This document shows positions 17,684 to 27,179 of a stretch of 64,000 nucleotides of DNA, in pieces. How positions within the stretch are numbered: the stretch's first letter is position 1; every line of letters begins with the position of its first letter. The stretch is from Mariprofundus sp. NF. Lineage in GTDB: Bacteria; Pseudomonadota; Zetaproteobacteria; Mariprofundales; Mariprofundaceae. The notes beneath the pieces were generated by a model. That model was not told the DNA's origin. It ran no database searches and saw only the letters and a list, made by a program, of their open reading frames with translations. A program made the translations under genes and the position numbers. The DNA lies in the NCBI RefSeq assembly GCF_013387455.1, contig NZ_VWNC01000003.1, forward strand, positions 248,001-312,000, written 5' to 3'.

Positions 17684-18789
17684 ACAGAACCCGACTCCCC
17701 ATCCTATTCACCATGCTGGCAGCTATGCTTCTGGTATCGACACAGGCTAACGCGGTACGCGTTAAGGACCTTGCCGACATCGAAGGTGTGCGCGGCAATG
17801 CTCTGATCGGTTACGGCATTGTTGTTGGTCTTAATGGCACTGGCGATTCCGGAACATCATCACCATTCACCATCAACAGCATTACCGCTCTGCTTGAACG
17901 TCTGGGTGTAAATGTGCGAGCCGATATCAGTAAGATGAAACCCAAAAACATTGCTGCAGTTATGGTCACTTCCGAACTTCCTGCATTTGCCCGTCCGGGT
18001 CAGCAGCTGGATGTCACGGTATCAAGCATCGGTGATGCAAAAAACCTTCGTGGCGGCACACTGCTGGTTACCCCGCTGCTTGGAGGTGACGGCAATCCCT
18101 ATGCTGTTGCTCAGGGCGGCCTATCCATTGGTGGTTTTTCTGTCGAAGGTAAAGGGGGAAGCAAGACCAAAGGGCATCCCACTGCAGGAACCATTCCAAA
18201 TGGCGCTCGCATTGAGAAGGCTGCACCTTATGGTCTCTCACCCGATCAGGATCGCATCACCTTAAGCCTGCGTCGCCCCGATTTTACCACTGCTAAAAAC
18301 CTGCAGGATTCCATTAACCGTCAACTCGGCCAGGGCATGGCGCGTGCCATTAACCCTTCCACTGTACAAGTATGGAATCCCAACAGTAATACCGTCGAGC
18401 TGATCGCTTCACTGGAGCAGATTGATGTACCCATCGATCATGCTGCTGTGGTGATTGTCGATGAGCGCACAGGCACCATTGTCATGGGTCAGGAGGTACG
18501 CATCGACACCGTTGCGGTTGCTCATGGTAACATTACCATCAGTGTTTCTGAAAACCCTGAGGTATCACAGCCGAATGCTTTCGCTGCCGGGCAGACGACC
18601 ACTGTGGATCGCAGTCAGGTAGATGTTGAAGAGGATGAAGCGAAGCTTGTCGTACTACCGAAACAGGTATCGCTTTCTGAGCTGGTCAGCGCGCTCAATG
18701 CAGTCGGTGCCACACCAAGCGATCTGATGGCTGTACTGCAGGCGATCAAGGCTGCAGGCGCCCTGCATGCCGAATTGAGGACCATGTAA
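17671..18789 (+). CDS. flgI: Flagellar P-ring protein FlgI
   Basis: FlgI, 372 aa from the ATG at 17671, forms the periplasmic P ring. Signal peptide of about 24 residues ending QANA, followed at once by VRVKDLADIEGVRGNALIG, the usual mature start; this supports the ATG over an upstream in-frame GTG at 17644. Further signatures: GYGIVVGLNGTGDSG and VDVEEDEAKLVVLP near the end. The start lies within the last codons of flgH and the stop overlaps flgJ (TAATG). Confidence 0.96.
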   Translation: MAILNRTRLPILFTMLAAMLLVSTQANAVRVKDLADIEGVRGNALIGYGIVVGLNGTGDSGTSSPFTINSITALLERLGVNVRADISKMKPKNIAAVMVTSELPAFARPGQQLDVTVSSIGDAKNLRGGTLLVTPLLGGDGNPYAVAQGGLSIGGFSVEGKGGSKTKGHPTAGTIPNGARIEKAAPYGLSPDQDRITLSLRRPDFTTAKNLQDSINRQLGQGMARAINPSTVQVWNPNSNTVELIASLEQIDVPIDHAAVVIVDERTGTIVMGQEVRIDTVAVAHGNITISVSENPEVSQPNAFAAGQTTTVDRSQVDVEEDEAKLVVLPKQVSLSELVSALNAVGATPSDLMAVLQAIKAAGALHAELRTM

Positions 18790-19298
18790 TGAGAGACCTC
18801 GTCGAATTCGTCATCGACGGCATCATGCAGCATGAACGCATGCAGGAGCAGTCGCAACGTCAGCAGCAACATAGTGCCCGTTTGAAGCAGCGTCAGCCGG
18901 TATCGAATCAACCTTCACATGCCCAGACACATAGCGTTGGCAATCAGGTAGAGGCTTCAGCAAAAGATAAAAATGAAGCACTCTGGAAGGCCAGCCTGCA
19001 GTTTGAGGCCATCTTCGTGCAGCAGATGATGACAAGCATGCGTAAAACCGTTCACAAGTCCGATTTTATGCCAAATGGTTTTGCACAGGATATGCACGCC
19101 TCAATGATGGATGAGGCGATTGCTCAGGCCAGCACCAAACACAGTAACTTCGGTCTTGCCAAATCGATCTACAGACAGCTTGAAGCAGCTGAGAGTTCAC
19201 GAGCCCAGTCCATTTCGGCTCAAGAAATTTCCAGAGTTGCCGATAAATTGAAGATGACTGATGAGTTGACTATGGAGGCGACCAGAAATGCGCATTGA
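18789..19298 (+). CDS. flgJ: Rod-binding protein FlgJ, single-domain form
   Basis: FlgJ-type rod-binding protein, 169 aa. The core (about 58-135) has the family segments LWKASLQFEAIFVQQMMTSM, DFMPNGFAQDMHASMMDEAI and GLAKSIYRQL. The peptidoglycan hydrolase domain found in enterobacterial FlgJ (about 310 aa) is absent, as in alpha, delta and epsilon groups, so a separate enzyme must open the wall. The N-terminus is rich in Q, H and R. The start overlaps the flgI stop; the end overlaps flgM by 11 bases. Confidence 0.88.
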   Translation: MRDLVEFVIDGIMQHERMQEQSQRQQQHSARLKQRQPVSNQPSHAQTHSVGNQVEASAKDKNEALWKASLQFEAIFVQQMMTSMRKTVHKSDFMPNGFAQDMHASMMDEAIAQASTKHSNFGLAKSIYRQLEAAESSRAQSISAQEISRVADKLKMTDELTMEATRNAH

Positions 19299-19575
19299 AC
19301 GCTCAGGTGGGCCCGCTGAAATTCAGAAAACCAAAACAGCCGGCAAAGCCAAAGGAAAACAGGCCTCTTCCAGTGGCTCAGGCGACTCGGTACAGGTCTC
19401 CGACTCCGCATCACTGCGCGAGAAGGCACTGACCATGCTGGCCGATATGGATGCTGTACGAATGGATCGGATTGAAGAGATCCGTGATGCCCTTGAAAGC
19501 GGCACCTACAGATCGGACAGTAAAAAAATTGCCGCGCAGATTGTCAGTAACGCGCTGGCGGAGCACCCATGGTAG
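19288..19575 (+). CDS. flgM: Anti-sigma-28 factor FlgM
   Basis: FlgM, 95 aa, binds FliA and is secreted once the hook-basal body is complete. The N-terminal half is Lys/Ser/Gly rich and looks disordered, as expected for a secreted unfolded protein. The C-terminal half carries the sigma-binding helices with VSDSASLREKALTML, RMDRIEEIRDALESGTY and KKIAAQIVSNAL. It overlaps flgJ upstream and flgN downstream (7 bases), an arrangement that ties FlgM and the chaperone FlgN together. Confidence 0.9.
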   Translation: MRIERSGGPAEIQKTKTAGKAKGKQASSSGSGDSVQVSDSASLREKALTMLADMDAVRMDRIEEIRDALESGTYRSDSKKIAAQIVSNALAEHPW

Positions 19576-20027
19576 TCAATCAAATCTCCTCCACTGTTCT
19601 GCAGGAGCTACGTATCATGCTGGAGCATATGAACGTCTGTGCACTGGCCCTTGAAGAGATCAGCAAGCAGGAGCAGAAGGCGATCCATATTCTTGATTCT
19701 GAACGTATTATGCTGCTGGCAGACAGACGGGTGGATGCCCACCAGAAGCTGGGCCAGCTTGAAGCCGAGTGCCATGCGCTGTTAAAACAGCAGAACATTC
19801 CATCGGATATGACGCTGGAGATGGTCATTGATATGTATGGTGGTGCTGAAGCGAAAGATCTGCAGGCCATTCGTCGTAAACTCTACAACCGCGTTCTCAG
19901 TGTTGATAAAGACAGTCAGGAAAATCGTCTGCGTCTGCTGGCTGCATACAGTGTAACATCCACCATTCTACAGTCGCTGGGACTCACCCAACCTAAGAAC
20001 ACCTACAACAGAAGTGGCGTAAAATGA
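19569..20027 (+). CDS. flgN: Flagellar export chaperone FlgN
   Basis: FlgN-type protein, 152 aa, expected to chaperone FlgK and FlgL to the export gate. It is nearly all helical, with a long N-terminal helix (about 8-60) rich in L, E and Q and an acidic character typical of type III chaperones. No strong sequence motif; identity rests on size, helix pattern and position between flgM and flgK, with overlaps of 7 and 4 bases. Confidence 0.82.
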   Translation: MVVNQISSTVLQELRIMLEHMNVCALALEEISKQEQKAIHILDSERIMLLADRRVDAHQKLGQLEAECHALLKQQNIPSDMTLEMVIDMYGGAEAKDLQAIRRKLYNRVLSVDKDSQENRLRLLAAYSVTSTILQSLGLTQPKNTYNRSGVK

Positions 20028-21769
20028 TTTTCCCCAGCCTGAGTATCGCATCCAGTTCGCTGCAGGCACAGCAGTCAGCGATCGATGTCGTTGCGCATAA
20101 TATTGCCAACGCCAACACCCCCGGTTATTCGCGTCAGAGTGCGGAACTGGCCACCCTCTCACCTGAAAAAATTCAGAATTTAACATTTGGCCGTGGCGTA
20201 GAGTTGCAGAGTGTACAGCGCATCGTTGACCCGATCATCAACGATGCAATGGTGGTTAACAGCTCCCAAACCGCCTATTGGAACTCACTTAATGATGGTC
20301 TGAATGCTGTGGAAAATGTATTCGGCAGCCTCTCCAGCACAGGCCTTGCTTCTGCACTGGATGAGTTTTTCCTCTCCTGGCAGCAGATGAGTAACAACCC
20401 ACAGGACAGTGGCCAGAAGTTCAATGTACAGGCCAAGACAACCACCGTGATCAATAATATTGTCACCATGAGCAGTCAGCTCTCCAACGCTCAAGCCAGT
20501 GCCGATACCAAAATCAATGACAACCTCGCAGCGGCCAATCTGCTACTGACCAATATCGCCTCACTCAACGGCCAGATTACCCGTCAGGAGAATGTGGCTC
20601 AAGGTGGCACGGCATCAGCCAACGACCTTCGTGACCAGAGAGATACCGCCATCAGAGAGCTCGCCAAAATCGTGCCTCTACAGGTCGTCAACAGCGGTGA
20701 AAATGGTGTTTTGGTACAATCTTCCAACGGTGACCTGCTGGTACAGGATAATGTTGCCCGTCAATTAGGTCGTGGCCCCGTTGGAGCCAATGGTTTCGGC
20801 TCTATTATCATTGCTGATACCGGTGCAGAGCTCAGTGGTACGCTGACCAACGGCAGTATAGGTGGCCTGCTTGAGCTCAGAGATACCAAGCTTAACAACT
20901 ATTTAACACAGATCGACAGTATTGCTGCCAACATGATCTTTGCAGTCAATCAGATCCATGCCAATGGTAACCCTGGTGCCGGACTGACTTCGATCACCTC
21001 ACAAGAGGCAGGCAATGCAACCATTCCACTGAATGATCCACTTCAAGCCGCTCCTTTTGCGACTCAGATTCAGGACGGTAGTTTTAAGATACACACCTAT
21101 GATGCTGCAGGTATAGCCACACCGCCGGGTGGTAGCGTGATCAACATTACTGCAGCTACCTCCACGATGACCAGCCTCGCGGCCAGCATCAATACTCATC
21201 CTGATCTGGCTGCAGCTGGCCTTACGGCAACAGTGGCAGCCAATGGTCAGCTCACCATTGCTGCAGCAGCGGGCACCACCTTTGCCCTCTCAGATGACAG
21301 CAGCAACGTGCTTGCAGCCTATGAGATCAACAACTTCTTTCATGGTTCCAACGCCGGAACAATCGCTCTGTCAGCCAACATTCAGGCCAGTGCAACCAAC
21401 ATTAATACGGGAAGAGCTGTATCAGCCACATCGGAAATTCAGGTGGGTGACAGCAATACTGCCCTCGCTATTCTGGCACTGCAGAATCAGTCGATCACTG
21501 TCGATGGCACCACCTCCGCCAGCCTGCATGATCGCACAACCCTGATCTCTTCCACCTACGGAACAGATGTAACCATCTCGACCCAACAGCTGCAGTATCG
21601 AACTGCGGAGGCATACTCACTCAATAGCCAGCGGGAGGCAATTTCAGGCGTGAATATTGATGATGAGCTGGTTACCATGATCAAATTTCAACGGGCCTAT
21701 GAGGCCTCTGCCAAGGTCATCACCACATCTAATACGATGCTTGATTCACTGCTGGGGCTGATACGATGA
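20024..21769 (+). CDS. flgK: Hook-filament junction protein FlgK
   Basis: FlgK (HAP1), 581 aa, first hook-filament junction layer. The N-terminus has the D0 signature DVVAHNIANANTPGYSRQSA. The conserved N-terminal region continues with LDEFFLSWQQMSNNP and NDLRDQRDTAIRELAKIVPL. The C-terminus ends with GVNIDDELVTMIKFQRAYEA and SNTMLDSLLGLI. The middle (about 330-480) is Ala/Thr/Asn rich and variable, as in surface-exposed domains. Overlaps flgN and flgL by 4 bases each. Confidence 0.95.
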   Translation: MIFPSLSIASSSLQAQQSAIDVVAHNIANANTPGYSRQSAELATLSPEKIQNLTFGRGVELQSVQRIVDPIINDAMVVNSSQTAYWNSLNDGLNAVENVFGSLSSTGLASALDEFFLSWQQMSNNPQDSGQKFNVQAKTTTVINNIVTMSSQLSNAQASADTKINDNLAAANLLLTNIASLNGQITRQENVAQGGTASANDLRDQRDTAIRELAKIVPLQVVNSGENGVLVQSSNGDLLVQDNVARQLGRGPVGANGFGSIIIADTGAELSGTLTNGSIGGLLELRDTKLNNYLTQIDSIAANMIFAVNQIHANGNPGAGLTSITSQEAGNATIPLNDPLQAAPFATQIQDGSFKIHTYDAAGIATPPGGSVINITAATSTMTSLAASINTHPDLAAAGLTATVAANGQLTIAAAAGTTFALSDDSSNVLAAYEINNFFHGSNAGTIALSANIQASATNINTGRAVSATSEIQVGDSNTALAILALQNQSITVDGTTSASLHDRTTLISSTYGTDVTISTQQLQYRTAEAYSLNSQREAISGVNIDDELVTMIKFQRAYEASAKVITTSNTMLDSLLGLIR

Positions 21770-22947
21770 GAATTACAAGCGCACAACTCTATAACAACCT
21801 GCTGGCAGGCGTGCAGCAGCAGATGGATATTCAGGCAAAAGGTGATGCCAAGATCACCTCCGGAACCCGCTATCAGACACCCGCTGAGGCTGCACTTGAT
21901 TACCGCACATCACTGGATATCCGCCATGCCCAAAGAGGTGTTGACGGTGGCCTTGAAGCACTGGCCATTGCCGAATCCCGACTCAGCGTCAGCCAGAATC
22001 ATCTGATGAGCATGAACAACGTATTTTCACGGGCTCAATCATTGGCGATTCAACAATCTTCGGCTCAGGTCTCCGCGACAGAACGGCAGGCAGCCATCTC
22101 GGAGATCACCCATCTGACCACTGCGCTCATCAACAGCGCCAATCAGCAATGGCAGGGACAGTCACTATTCTCCGGTGCTGCAGTAGACAAAGTTGCGTTT
22201 ATAGCCAACCCGTTCAGTGCCGGCACCGCTGTTTACGCAGCTGGCAGCAATGGCTCTATCACCAATGTGACGCAAACGGCAAATCCTGCAGCCGTCAATG
22301 ATGCCTACACCATCACCCTGGATGGTACCGGCACAAGTATCATCAGCATTACCAACGGCGCATCTGTCGAGCAGCTGGCTGCACCAGTTGCACTTGCAAC
22401 AGGTGCAAACAGTGTAACGCTGAACAACAATGTACAGTTAAGTGTAACCTACAGCGGCACACCTGTAGCCGATCCTGTAGCCGGAACCATCACAGTGAGC
22501 GGTGCCATTCAGGATGGTAGTGTCACCTATAATGGCAGCAGCCAGGATCGACTCGTCAATATTGATCCGGCCCTTCAGATCGTCAGTAATGCGCGCGGCG
22601 ATGATCCGGCTTTCACCGCCGCTTTCCAGGCGATTGTGGATTTCAAGGCGGCACTTGTAGCCAATGACACTGGCGCAATTTCAGCATCGGTCGCATCATT
22701 GAACAGTGCAGGCAATGGCATGATCGACCTTACTGCCGATATTGGCGCAAGACTTGATGCATTGTCGATCACCAGAACAACCTATGAGGAGATGAAGGCT
22801 CACTTTGAAATACGCCTGAACACCCACGAAGGGGTGGACCTGGCTGCCGTAGTCACAGAGATGAAACTCTCGGAGATCTCTCTACAGGCGTCATACAGTC
22901 AGATTTCCCGCCTGTCGAACCTCTCGCTGATCAACTTCCTGCGATAG
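21766..22947 (+). CDS. flgL: Hook-filament junction protein FlgL
   Basis: FlgL (HAP3), 393 aa, second junction layer joining hook to filament. The N-terminal flagellin-like helix region includes RITSAQLYNNLLAGVQQQMD and KITSGTRYQTPAEAALDYRT. The C-terminal helices include GARLDALSITRTTYEEMK and the terminal SYSQISRLSNLSLINFL. The centre (about 150-260) is Ala/Asn/Thr rich. Start overlaps the flgK stop (ATGA). csrA begins only 6 bases after the stop. Confidence 0.94.
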   Translation: MRITSAQLYNNLLAGVQQQMDIQAKGDAKITSGTRYQTPAEAALDYRTSLDIRHAQRGVDGGLEALAIAESRLSVSQNHLMSMNNVFSRAQSLAIQQSSAQVSATERQAAISEITHLTTALINSANQQWQGQSLFSGAAVDKVAFIANPFSAGTAVYAAGSNGSITNVTQTANPAAVNDAYTITLDGTGTSIISITNGASVEQLAAPVALATGANSVTLNNNVQLSVTYSGTPVADPVAGTITVSGAIQDGSVTYNGSSQDRLVNIDPALQIVSNARGDDPAFTAAFQAIVDFKAALVANDTGAISASVASLNSAGNGMIDLTADIGARLDALSITRTTYEEMKAHFEIRLNTHEGVDLAAVVTEMKLSEISLQASYSQISRLSNLSLINFLR

Positions 22948-22953
22948 AATCAT

Positions 22954-23211
22954 ATGCTGATTCTGCGCAGAAAGATCGGTCAGGTGATTACGATCAACGA
23001 TAATATCCGGATTATTATCCAGGATGTGCAGAACGAGCATATTGTCCGTATCGGCATTGAGGCTCCCCCCGATATACCGGTGCATCGCATGGAGATTTAC
23101 AACATTATTCAGCAAGAGAACGCATCTGCCGGCGGCGCAGGGGCACTAAACTGGTTAAAAGGAGCGTCGAATGATGGCAGCAGCAGCGACGAAAACAGTG
23201 ATGAAACCTGA
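22954..23211 (+). CDS. csrA: Carbon storage regulator CsrA with C-terminal extension
   Basis: CsrA, 85 aa, an RNA-binding dimer that represses translation by covering GGA sites, classically the flagellin leader. The core MLILRRKIGQVITINDNIR to VRIGIEAPPDIPVHRMEIY is complete. A tail of about 25 residues, rich in G, S, D and E, goes beyond the 61-residue enterobacterial form. It follows flgL by 6 bases, and its last 41 bases overlap the start of fliW, the gene for its protein antagonist. Confidence 0.93.
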   Translation: MLILRRKIGQVITINDNIRIIIQDVQNEHIVRIGIEAPPDIPVHRMEIYNIIQQENASAGGAGALNWLKGASNDGSSSDENSDET

Positions 23212-23605
23212 AACTATCTCCAACGAAGCTTTCTTTTTTCCACAGGGGCTGGCTGGTTTCAGTGATGCCCATGAATTCGGATTCATCTACGAAGGGCATG
23301 GCGATATTGTCTGCCTGCAGTCTATTGATAGCCCGGAAGCTGCATTCCTGCTTACACCGTGGGATGAAGAGCGCCTTGGTCATGTGCCGAAACTTCCCAA
23401 CGAGCAGTGCAGCTGCATCAGCATCGACGATCAGAGTCATATTATGTGGATGGTGGTGCTCAACCCCTTTGCCGATAAAGAGTGGGTTACCGCCAATCTA
23501 AGGGCCCCTATCGCCCTGAATCTGGAGGCGCGTCTGGGTCTGCAGTGCATCCGTGCTGATTCAGAACTTGAAATCCGCTATCGCTGGATGAAACAACCCT
23601 CCTGA
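23171..23605 (+). CDS. fliW: Flagellar assembly factor FliW, CsrA antagonist
   Basis: FliW, 144 aa, binds CsrA and flagellin in a partner switch that matches flagellin synthesis to secretion. Core motifs: FFFPQGLAGFSDAHEFGF, IVCLQSIDSPEAAFLLTPW and LNPFADKEWVTANLRAPIAL. The start at 23171 is favoured by an AAGGAG ribosome site 7 bases upstream; a later ATG at 23201 lacks one. The chosen start lies 41 bases inside csrA, giving strong coupling. The gene ends the second flagellar block. Confidence 0.92.
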   Translation: MMAAAATKTVMKPETISNEAFFFPQGLAGFSDAHEFGFIYEGHGDIVCLQSIDSPEAAFLLTPWDEERLGHVPKLPNEQCSCISIDDQSHIMWMVVLNPFADKEWVTANLRAPIALNLEARLGLQCIRADSELEIRYRWMKQPS

Positions 23606-23702
23606 ATCCAGGACTTCAAATATCCGGACCGGATCATGTTGCCTCTTTTTTTCTCCTGACAAAACATTAAGCTGGGGAACTGAAGTAGATTGAGGAGCGA
23701 CC

Positions 23703-25082
23703 ATGGCCGGTTCCACTAAACCGACAATTACGAAACAGCTATCCAAACTTCTGGAGATGGATGTGGCAGATATTGCCAGTCTGCCTTCGCTCTATCGCCA
23801 TGCCACCCACCTGCTCCGCCTCTCCTACCGGGTACTCGGACGTTTTATTGCTGACAAATGTATTCAGCGCGCTTCGGCTCTGGCCTATGCCTCACTGCTG
23901 GCGATTGTTCCGATGGTGGCTCTGGGTTTCTCGGTATTCACCAGCTTTCAGGCTTTTGATGCCGTCGCCGGCAGCGTCAGTGATGCCCTGCTCGATTACC
24001 TGATGCCTACCAGTCAGAAAGCTGTGCAGGATTATCTCGGTACAGTGGCTGATAAAACCACGGCAATCTCAGTATTCGGTGTTATCGGTCTGCTCTTTAC
24101 CGCCACGGCACTGCTCAACACCATTGAAGAGGCCTTTAACGACATCTGGCGCATCACCCGTGCACGCGCCTGGCTCTCAAAATTCATCACCTTCTGGGCA
24201 ACACTGACGCTGGCACCTATCCTGATTGGTGCCTCCATCAGCATCACATCCTACTTCACCGCACTACCGGTCATTAAAGAGGTGGCAGAGGGTGCATCCT
24301 ATATTCGTGAAGCGCCTTTTCTGGTGCCCTGGCTGATGTCATCACTGGCCATGGCAACGCTGTATACCGTACTACCCAATACCTCTGTTCCCTTCCGCTT
24401 TGCTGCCATCGGCGGTCTGGTTGCCGGAGCCCTGTTTGAGTGGACCAAGACAGGATTTGCTTATTACGTCACAGAGGTTGCCAACTATGAGCAGCTCTAC
24501 GGTGCACTCTCCACCCTGCCTATCTTCCTGATCTGGATCTATCTGATCTGGGTGATTGTGCTTCTGGGATCTGAAATCGCCTTCTGTGTACAACATCCTG
24601 AGCAGTCAGACAGGAAGAAAAGCAGCTTCCAGAAGTCGGGTATCCGTCAATTCTATTCACACCTGATTCTGCTGCGCGCAGCTCAGGCTCAACATGCGGG
24701 ATCAACACTGAAAATCCATGATCTGATCGAAGAGACCGAGCTGCCCAATAATATCCTGCAGGAGTGGCTGGATAAGCTCTGCAGCAATAAACTCTTACGT
24801 TATACCGAAGCCAACGATGAGGCGTCAGGCTGGCTGCCCGGTTTTGATGCCGATCAGATGAGTCTTTATGAGATATTCCATCGTCTCAATGAGGCGCCTA
24901 TGGAGGTGCCTGAAGAGTGGCAGGAGAGTGCGCTGGGCAGACAACTTGTCGGCCTCTACTTCCGCCTCAGCAGAGAACGCTCCGAACTGCTAAAGAGCAT
25001 GAATATCCGTGATATTATGGAACGCGAACAGGAGAGAGATGCCGCAAGGGACGATGTTCTGAAAGATACAATACATGACTGA
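23703..25082 (+). CDS. YihY/UPF0761 family inner-membrane protein
   Basis: A 459-aa YihY (BrkB)-family protein. The N-terminal 35-300 region has about six membrane segments with family motifs RASALAYASLLAIVPM, LLNTIEEAFNDIWRI, VLPNTSVPFRFAAIGGLVAG and FLIWIYLIWVIVLLGSEIAF in parts. The cytoplasmic tail (about 310-459) resembles a winged-helix segment, seen in longer members. Often labelled ribonuclease BN in error; true function is unsettled. Ribosome site GGAG precedes ATG. Its end overlaps the next gene by 8 bases. Confidence 0.88.
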   Translation: MAGSTKPTITKQLSKLLEMDVADIASLPSLYRHATHLLRLSYRVLGRFIADKCIQRASALAYASLLAIVPMVALGFSVFTSFQAFDAVAGSVSDALLDYLMPTSQKAVQDYLGTVADKTTAISVFGVIGLLFTATALLNTIEEAFNDIWRITRARAWLSKFITFWATLTLAPILIGASISITSYFTALPVIKEVAEGASYIREAPFLVPWLMSSLAMATLYTVLPNTSVPFRFAAIGGLVAGALFEWTKTGFAYYVTEVANYEQLYGALSTLPIFLIWIYLIWVIVLLGSEIAFCVQHPEQSDRKKSSFQKSGIRQFYSHLILLRAAQAQHAGSTLKIHDLIEETELPNNILQEWLDKLCSNKLLRYTEANDEASGWLPGFDADQMSLYEIFHRLNEAPMEVPEEWQESALGRQLVGLYFRLSRERSELLKSMNIRDIMEREQERDAARDDVLKDTIHD

Positions 25083-26214
25083 TTCAACAGCTTCTGCCCG
25101 CCTTATCATTGCCGATTCTGAACATGATGCCGACATGCTCTATGTCAGCGGCATGTTTGTGCCCGATGCCTTTATCGCCATTGCACTCAATGGTCAGTGG
25201 CATGGCCTCTTCTCCCCGCTTGAGGTGGATCGCGCCCGTAAAAACTCAAAGTTTTCACAGGTACATCTCGATGCGCCATACAGGTTAAGTGCCGAAACCA
25301 ATAACCGCAGTGGTCTGGCAGCAGTTGCAGCGGCATTCTTGGAAGAACATGCCGTCACCACGCTGGAGGTTCCACCCCACTTCCCCTTCGCCTATGCCGA
25401 ACAGCTGAAAACGTGGGGGTTTGAGGTCAAAGCCAGTGATGGAGCCTTCTTTCCTGAGCGCGCCATCAAAAGCGAGACAGAGATCCGGCATCTGGCCCAT
25501 GCAGAGAAGTTGACCCGGCAATCGATGCAGCAGGCAGAGCACTATCTGGCCGCATGCAGCATTGGCAGTGATGGTATCCTGCGTGATGGTCTGTCTGGTA
25601 AAAAGGTGAAAGCAGCCGATCTGCGTCGTGCCATTGAGACCTTCCTGATCGGCAACGGTGCCATGCCCGCCCACACCATTGTCGCCTGTGGCAGAGAGGG
25701 TGCTGACCCGCACAATATCGGCGCAGGTTTCATCCGCGCCCATCAACCGATCATTATCGATATCTTCCCGCGTGTACTGGCTACCGGTTACTGGGGAGAT
25801 ATGACCCGCACCTATGTCAAAGGCAGAGCTACACCTGAGGTCAAAAAAATCTATAACACTGTTCGCGAGGGACAGGATATCGGCCTCTCCATGGTTAAAG
25901 ATGGTGCAGACGGCACACTCATTCACCGAGCTATCACCGACCACTTTGATCAACAGGGATTTCCAACAAAAATGGTGCGCGGCAAACAGACCGGCTTCTT
26001 CCACGGCACCGGCCACGGTGTCGGCCTGCAGATTCATGAAGCTCCAGGCATCTCCACCCGACCGGGAGTCTTAAAAACCGGACAGGTGGTGACCGTTGAA
26101 CCGGGCCTCTACTATCCGGGTCTGGGCGGTGTGCGCATCGAAGATATGGTCGTCGTTCGCGACAACGGCTGTGACAATCTCACCAAACATAAGCGACAAT
26201 TAGAAATCGCATAG
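25075..26214 (+). CDS. M24 family metallopeptidase (Xaa-Pro aminopeptidase-like)
   Basis: A 379-aa cytosolic peptidase of the creatinase/aminopeptidase P fold, expected to release N-terminal residues before proline. The N-terminal creatinase domain spans about 1-140; the pita-bread catalytic domain about 145-379. All five metal ligands are visible: D in IIIDIFP, D in GDMTRTY, H in GTGHGVGLQIHE, E in TVEPGLYY and E in RIEDMV. No signal peptide. It overlaps yihY by 8 bases and ends 12 bases from a convergent gene. Confidence 0.88.
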   Translation: MTDSTASARLIIADSEHDADMLYVSGMFVPDAFIAIALNGQWHGLFSPLEVDRARKNSKFSQVHLDAPYRLSAETNNRSGLAAVAAAFLEEHAVTTLEVPPHFPFAYAEQLKTWGFEVKASDGAFFPERAIKSETEIRHLAHAEKLTRQSMQQAEHYLAACSIGSDGILRDGLSGKKVKAADLRRAIETFLIGNGAMPAHTIVACGREGADPHNIGAGFIRAHQPIIIDIFPRVLATGYWGDMTRTYVKGRATPEVKKIYNTVREGQDIGLSMVKDGADGTLIHRAITDHFDQQGFPTKMVRGKQTGFFHGTGHGVGLQIHEAPGISTRPGVLKTGQVVTVEPGLYYPGLGGVRIEDMVVVRDNGCDNLTKHKRQLEIA

Positions 26215-26226
26215 CGATTCAGACTT

Positions 26227-27141
26227 TTATGCTTTGTCCTTTTTCAAGGCTTTAGTGCCTCCGAGCTTCCAGAGCACAATACCGCCGGGAATAGCCGCAA
26301 TGATAAGAACAACTATCCAGAGCGAAGCCATAGCAGCTGCAGCTTCGCTTGATGCGCCGAACCAAACTGCAATTCCGACATAACCTGCCTCACGTATGCC
26401 AAAACCGTTAAATGAGAGCGGCAAAGCCGATGCTAGCGCTACCAAACAGACCATGAAGCCGTAAACAAACCACGAAAGCTCCAAACCCACAGCAAGCCCC
26501 AGAAAAACATGTGACTGTACAACCAGCGCCTGAAACAACAATGAAACAGGAATACTGCGCCACCAGGCAGTAGCAAATTCAGGACTGGTCAGCGGCAGAC
26601 TCTTCCAACCGGATAGTTTTCCCTGCCTCCCTGAATCCTGAAGTTTAGGCCACCAGAGCTTGGTCGTAGCAATGACGATGAAACCCACCAGAAGACCTAC
26701 ATTCCAGAGCCATATCCACAGTGACGGAACTTCGAGAAAAAACATGCAGAAAGAAATAACAATCGCAAGCCCTGCCACACCATTCAACCGTTCAAGGATA
26801 ACACTGGCAGCTGCTAGCCAGCCTGCTTTTTCTTTGCCTTTCGCCAAAAGCCAGCCTCGCGCCACATCACCACCTATTATTGATGGCAAGAACAGACTTA
26901 AAAACATACCCAGAAAATAGAGCTGTACCTTTTTGGAGATAGAAACAGTAAGCCCCAAGCCTCTGGCCAGCCATGCCCAACGGATAGCGGAGAACACCTG
27001 ACCTATAATCAAACATAAACAGGCTGCAATCACCAGCGACCAATCTGCTGTTTTAAGCAAACCGAGAATCGCACCCAAATCAAGCGCCCATGCCAGATAG
27101 CCCAGAAGGATCACCGAGAGGATTAGCTTAATCCAGATCAT
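26227..27141 (-). CDS. UPF0104/LPG-synthase-type membrane protein
   Basis: A 304-aa protein of the UPF0104 (YbhN, lysylphosphatidylglycerol synthase transmembrane region) family, with about eight hydrophobic helices. Family-typical segments include AIRWAWLARGLGL, FLSLFLPSIIGGDVARGWLL and LPLSFNGFGIREAGYVG. It has no synthetase domain, so lysyl transfer is unlikely; members are proposed to move or flip lipid-linked substrates. It is the last of three minus-strand genes with a GT2 and an ArnT-like transferase, which suggests a shared lipid glycosylation role (inference). Confidence 0.8.
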   Translation of the reverse strand: MIWIKLILSVILLGYLAWALDLGAILGLLKTADWSLVIAACLCLIIGQVFSAIRWAWLARGLGLTVSISKKVQLYFLGMFLSLFLPSIIGGDVARGWLLAKGKEKAGWLAAASVILERLNGVAGLAIVISFCMFFLEVPSLWIWLWNVGLLVGFIVIATTKLWWPKLQDSGRQGKLSGWKSLPLTSPEFATAWWRSIPVSLLFQALVVQSHVFLGLAVGLELSWFVYGFMVCLVALASALPLSFNGFGIREAGYVGIAVWFGASSEAAAAMASLWIVVLIIAAIPGGIVLWKLGGTKALKKDKA

Positions 27142-27179
27142 AAATTCCTGGTCTCAAATCTAAAAGTAGAAAGGTAGAC

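Noticed and set aside
18789-19298. flgJ truncated by loss of its hydrolase domain
   Set aside because: The single-domain form is normal in several proteobacterial classes, and the overlaps with flgI and flgM show an intact gene.
23622-23634. Palindrome ATCCGGACCGGAT after fliW as a terminator
   Set aside because: The centre leaves no loop and the T-run is about 15 bases away; termination there is not supported.
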